A stretch of 64,000 bases of DNA from Cocos nucifera (lineage: Eukaryota > Streptophyta > Magnoliopsida > Arecales > Arecaceae): the NCBI GenBank assembly GCA_006176705.1, contig QRFJ01004305.1:1-64000 (forward strand), in the 5' to 3' direction. Both the position numbers and the translations under genes were made by a program. Of this stretch, positions 59,858-64,000 are shown piece after piece (positions within the stretch are counted from its first letter, which is position 1; each line of letters opens with the position of its first letter). The notes under the pieces are model-generated. The model saw nothing but the letters and a program-made list of their open reading frames with translations, made no database searches and was not told the DNA's origin.

Positions 59858-60616
59858 ATGGCCACTATCCTATTGCTCCGATCATTATTAGGCAATGACA
59901 AATTAATGGAACCCAATTTTAATAGCTGGTATCAAAAGTTGAAAATAATCCTAGAGCATGAATGGATTCTATACATTTTGATAGATCCGGCACTCGAGGA
60001 GCTAGCTCCAAGTGCTAGAGGTACGGTCCGAGATACTTACCAGAAGTGGCTTAATGATCGCACCATCGTTCGGTGCATTATGTTGGTGAAAATGTATGAT
60101 GAGTTCAACCGTAAATTCAAAAATGCCCAGCTATAGGACATGCTTCAAATATTGAATGAGTTCTTTGGCATGCCTGACGACATTGAGAGGCACAAGACTA
60201 GTTATGCCATTTTCAATGCTCGAATGAGGAATGGGATGTCTGTCATCGATCATGTATTATACATAATCTAGATGATTGAGCACTTAACTAAGCTAGGCTT
60301 TCCCTTGCATGAGCAGTTTGGGAAGGATGTGATTTTGAACTTTTTGCCCAAGTCCTTCCTCTCCTTCCTTACTCATTTCAAACTAACAAAGCCTATAGTT
60401 GACTACCATGATTTGCTGGGGTTGTGGTAGAACTTTGAGAAGGTTCACTAACTCTACAAGGGGTAGGTAAATCTAGTGGGAGGATCTTCTTCTGATCATT
60501 GATCCATTAAGAAAGAGAAGAAGAATAAGAAGTTGCAGCAGCATGCCGGGATGCTGCACCAAGTCAGACCAAGAAATCCAAGTCCGATCAAAGCTAGGTA
60601 AAGTGCTTTTTTTGTA
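59858..60616 (+). pseudogene. gag: B3 gag
   Basis: Copia Gag. The ATG at 59858 starts M-A-T-I-L; an upstream in-frame ATG at 59831 adds nine residues but lies in the pyrimidine tract. The capsid reading N-F-N-S-W-Y-Q-K-L is open to about 60136, then stops of the CAG-to-TAG type intervene. It ends in the zinc knuckle, where C-F-F-C is visible near 60605 just before A4 cuts it. It is the best Gag of family B in the window. Confidence 0.87.
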
Positions 60617-60621
60617 AGAAG

Positions 60622-63600
60622 TATTAGATGAGTGCCCTTGAAGCCAAATTAGATGACACTTGTAATACACATTCTAGGAGTATTTTTATAATTTTAACTT
60701 AAAATTAATAAAAAATTATTTTATTTTATCATATTGTGCATAAAGTGTCTGCAATACATTCTTTGAGTTAATAGATATGATAATACATATTTTCAAGGAT
60801 TGAAAATTTAAAACATGTATTTTTATAATTAACTAATAAACTACTCCCAACCATAGGATCATCACGAGGATGGTGATTGATCCGAAAGGTTAGTATATGA
60901 TTGCTTTCTTAGGATAACATATCTTGAGTTTATAGTATGGAGACACTAGAGTGAGAGTATAGATACTCATTGAGAATGAGGGCACTAAGAGTGACCACCT
61001 CCAACAGTCATAAATGAGTCTACTTTCTCATTGATGACCAGTTTGATGCTGCAGTCATGTGTCTGATTCTTTGATCTAAGGTGCATTGGCAATTCACCTT
61101 GAGTGTGTTATAGTTTGAGTATACTATAACTCGATCTCCTAGCCATTCAAAATCATGAGGTGTATGTTGGCTATAGCATGTTCATTGTAGGAATTGGATC
61201 ATACCAATAAGGGAGCTATCTACCTTGGTAGAGGAGGAGTATCCCTATGATGGTCATGAGATCGAGTCCTTAAGCCCATGGCCATGGTAGTGTGAAATAA
61301 TAAAAAAGAGTTTTCTATTAGAATTTCACATCAAACTCGAATCGAATGATTCAATCATATGATGGGATGTTGGGTTTGACGAGTTTACCTTAACCCTAAT
61401 CTTGTCGAGGCTCATGATAGAAGAAGTCAATCACACAGATAGCTGTACTGAGAGGTTCGTATTGGATTCTGATGGATTGCTACCATATATTGCTAGGTGT
61501 CACTGATGGATTTTGGGACTAATTAGAATGATCTTGATGATCGATCATTCTAATTGCATGAATCGAAAGAGTTCTGGTCCATTGAAAGATGTTTTGATGA
61601 TATCAAAGATAGAGAACACGACATATCTCATTATAATATAGAACTAAACCTAACTAGATCACACAAATAAGGGTTTGGGTCTAGATGTCATCAATTAAGC
61701 TAACTCAATTAGATTGATTTAGATTAGATCCAATTAGGTTTAAGAAAATCATGCTAGCATACGATTGAGCCTAACATTCTTTTTTTGTAGTCTTTTCATT
61801 TTGTCTCGATTGAGTCAAATTGGATTTGGCTCATCTAGGTGTCTTGTATAGGTTTGTCCTAGTCTGATTGGAGCTTATCCTAGTTAGATAAGGCCTTGTC
61901 CTGATGAGATTAGGGCTTGTCCTGACAAAACCCATGGTTATCCTAAAATAACCAAAGGGAGTTAGGATAAGGGTCATTTGACCTAGTCTTTGTAGGAAAG
62001 AAGAGGTTGGGGCATGCACCTTTGGACTTTATTTGAGGGTGCACATCCCCATGACATTTTTCATGAAGAATAAGGGTGCACGCCCCATTATGGCATGCAC
62101 CCATTGTGGATAGGGAGAATGAGTTTTGATATGATCAAAACTCTTGGAGATAGGAGCCTTGTGCCATCTACTCTTCTTATCCTTTATTCCATGCCATTTT
62201 TTTTGGATTTTTGTGTGACAAAAAAATTGAGATAAAAGGGTGTGGGGCATGGAGATCATGGGAGAGTCCTTCTGCATGTTGGCTTTGACTTGTTCAAAGT
62301 CATATGCGAAGGAACTCTTGAGTTGGTCTATAAATAGGAACCTATGCAAAGTGTTTGTGGATTCCAATTGATCTATGGCAAAGCCCTGCCTCTCCCACTA
62401 TCTCCCAATCATTTCTTCTAGATCTCCTTCCACTTCTCCATGCCCAAGAAGTTGGGCATTCAGTGATCAAAAGTTGAGAGTAGCTATTGCAAAGATTAAG
62501 TCTGGAAGATCCCCATCAAGAGACAAACAAGCTGCCTTCGAGATTGATTTTGAAGGCTCTACAGATCATATTCAGATCTGATTTTTGGTGATCAAATCCA
62601 ATAGAAGAAGGCATCTAGAACCAGCCCAAGTGGACTTGTTGGATCCTGGTATCTCTCTGATACCAATTATTAGAGAGAAGAAGAATAAAATAGATGGCCG
62701 ACACCTAGGGCTTAAAGTTGTAACTAGAGAGAGAAGAGTAGAGTATTTTAGAAAGGAAAGTTCAATTGTATTCTACTTTATTGTAATGATACAATACCTA
62801 AATTTATGTATCCTAGGAGTTCTGCTATACCATATGAACTCTAATAAACCCAATTCCAGCTAAAAAACTCCCCTAGGCTAACCCAATACATGAAATCACT
62901 CACCAAGCCCATGTACATATGTCTCATAAGCTCTCATCTCTCTAGATCTGAATCCGACCTATACATGAGTTAGCCCCCTTAAGATCTTATTAGTCCAAGC
63001 CTAAAGACCCTAGGATAAAAGCCTATCCTAGACCCAAATAGAAAATTCCATCCAGTTCTATTCGCCACTATCAAGCTGACTCTGTCAGGAGTCGAGCTGG
63101 CTCGACTGTATCTCATCCAAATCCTATCTTCTGTTTGCCTGAGATATCCAGCTTGATTGCGTCCTGAGCTAGCTCGATCACAGTCCGAATCGACTCGACT
63201 GCGTATCTGAGCTAGCCCACCTATGTGTTATTCTCTTATCTTGGCCGATTCTTTTTCTTGGCTTTGGTCCTTTGCTCTACCTTATGTTCCAAGTCTTTGG
63301 AGCACCTACCAAGCTCCTCAAGGTCCTCACACCTGAACCTCGAGTTCGTACAGGGCTACATGCCGCCTTCACTTAGGATAGTTTCTATCCTTGCCCTAGG
63401 ACTTACACCCATCCTAGTCTCCTGGAGCCAACACCTTAGCTCCTCCTATGGCCTCCCAAAGCTTGGGAGCACCACACCAAATCCTACAAGGCTATGGTAG
63501 AGGTTAGGCATATGTACAGCTAGATCCAGAATCTCAGGTGCTGTCAGATCATCATCAGGATAAATTATTTACTTTAATTAGGTAATAGAAGTTATTCTTA

Positions 63601-63753
63601 TTTTATTTTAATTTTAGATTTGATATTAGATCATATGGATCAGATCCAAAAGCTCTTAGATTTAATCAAATTTTATAAAAAAATTTAAAAATTTTTCTAT
63701 AGATCTGATCAGATTAGATCAATCTTGCGGTAGAAAAATTGATTTTTTCTTCA
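60622..63753 (+). repeat. A4 5' LTR with an insertion
   Basis: Starts TA in place of TG and ends TTCA. TATAAATA at 62329-62336. Interrupted at 62637-63488. Confidence 0.88.
62637..63488. repeat. 852 bp TG...CA insertion, probably a solo LTR of an unrecognised family
   Basis: Bounded by TGTTGG and CTACA, with imperfect flanks GGACT and AGGCT. Removing it and one flank returns the A4 LTR to 2,275 bp, the family length. Near its left end, TGGTATC-TCTCT-GATACCA is an inverted repeat, and its right arm resembles a reverse-strand primer site. An alternative reading is therefore a reverse-strand LTR plus primer-site fragment. Confidence 0.65.
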
Positions 63754-63755
63754 AC

Positions 63756-63767
63756 TGGTATTAGAGC
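63756..63767 (+). other. A4 primer binding site (initiator Met-tRNA)
   Basis: TGGTATTAGAGC, with one C-to-T change. Confidence 0.88.
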
Positions 63768-64000
63768 CAGGTTTGCAGTTCTTCATATCAGATTTTGATG
63801 TAAATTTTAATTTATTTATGATCTGATATGCATGATTTTAGAGATTACATAAAATATAATTAGATCTTAAATTAGTAGATTAATTAGTGAAATTCATATA
63901 TGCGATATATGACATGCATGTATAGACTAGATTTTATTGTTCTATGCAATAGATTGCCTAGAATAAATTTTATTTTTGATATGATCAATTTAAAATTTAT
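63768..64000 (+). other. A4 leader start
   Basis: AT-rich non-coding leader matching other family A leaders, cut by the window end. Confidence 0.75.

Larger units (their letters stand above)
60622..64000 (+). mobile_element. A4: family A copia element, continues past the window
   Basis: LTR, primer site and the start of the leader are visible. It inserted in the zinc knuckle of B3 gag; the flanking 5 bp are AGAAG (60617-60621). The LTR is about 2.28 kb once the 852 bp insertion is removed. Confidence 0.88.

Overview
This window is repeat-rich DNA from a flowering plant, and I found no cellular gene, tRNA, rRNA or CRISPR array in it. Almost every base belongs to an LTR retrotransposon or to a retrotransposon that landed inside another one. 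The plant assignment rests on plant-type Ty1/copia Gag-Pol proteins, initiator-Met-tRNA primer sites (TGGTATCAGAGC) and a plant Ty3/gypsy Gag. A monocot such as a palm is plausible from LTR and protein flavour, but I cannot prove it from this sequence alone.

Three kinds of element dominate. Family A is a copia element with LTRs of about 2.28 kb and a full length of about 10.4 kb; seven copies or parts are present (A0 to A6). Family B is a related copia element with LTRs of 2.4 to 2.9 kb; it is seen as B1, as the tandem pair B2/B3, and as a reverse-oriented solo LTR. Element D is a gypsy-type element of 5,984 bp with 0.98 kb LTRs and gag but no pol, in which a minisatellite of about 2 kb lies where pol would be. 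A further 852 bp insertion of an unrecognised LTR-like type lies near the right end.

Target-site duplications (TSDs) and LTR lengths let the nest be unpacked. The outermost layer is B2/B3 (33907-64000, extending beyond the window). A0 sits in the RT of B2 (1-33906, left end outside the window). B1 (1940-21034, TSD GATTC) sits in the RNase H of A0. A2 (7555-17942, TSD AGATY) sits in the RNase H of B1. A1 (21344-31759, TSD ATACA) sits in the 3' LTR of A0. A reverse solo B LTR (35028-37510, TSD GTAGC) sits in the RNase H of B2. A3 (40779-58707, TSD ATGAG) sits in the leader of B3. A5 (41273, forward) and A6 (right edge 47442, reverse) both sit in A3, but a 226-N gap hides most of A5 and part of A6. 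D (48047-54030, TSD ATAAT) sits in the integrase of A3. A4 (60622 to the end) sits in the Gag zinc knuckle of B3, and its LTR carries the 852 bp insertion.

Decay mostly follows the nesting. A0, B1, B2 and A3 are full of stops and transitions, A2 is intermediate, and A1 and A6 are close to intact apart from single-base insertions that look like sequencing error.

The most interesting structure is in the non-coding leaders between primer site and gag. Families A and B share a hairpin with compensatory base changes. They also share a near-perfect splice donor paired, at a nearly constant 90-93 nt, with a downstream copy of its own complement, which resembles the 5' end of U1 snRNA. In most copies a splice acceptor lies just before the gag start. 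Together these suggest a regulated leader intron shared by two diverged copia families.
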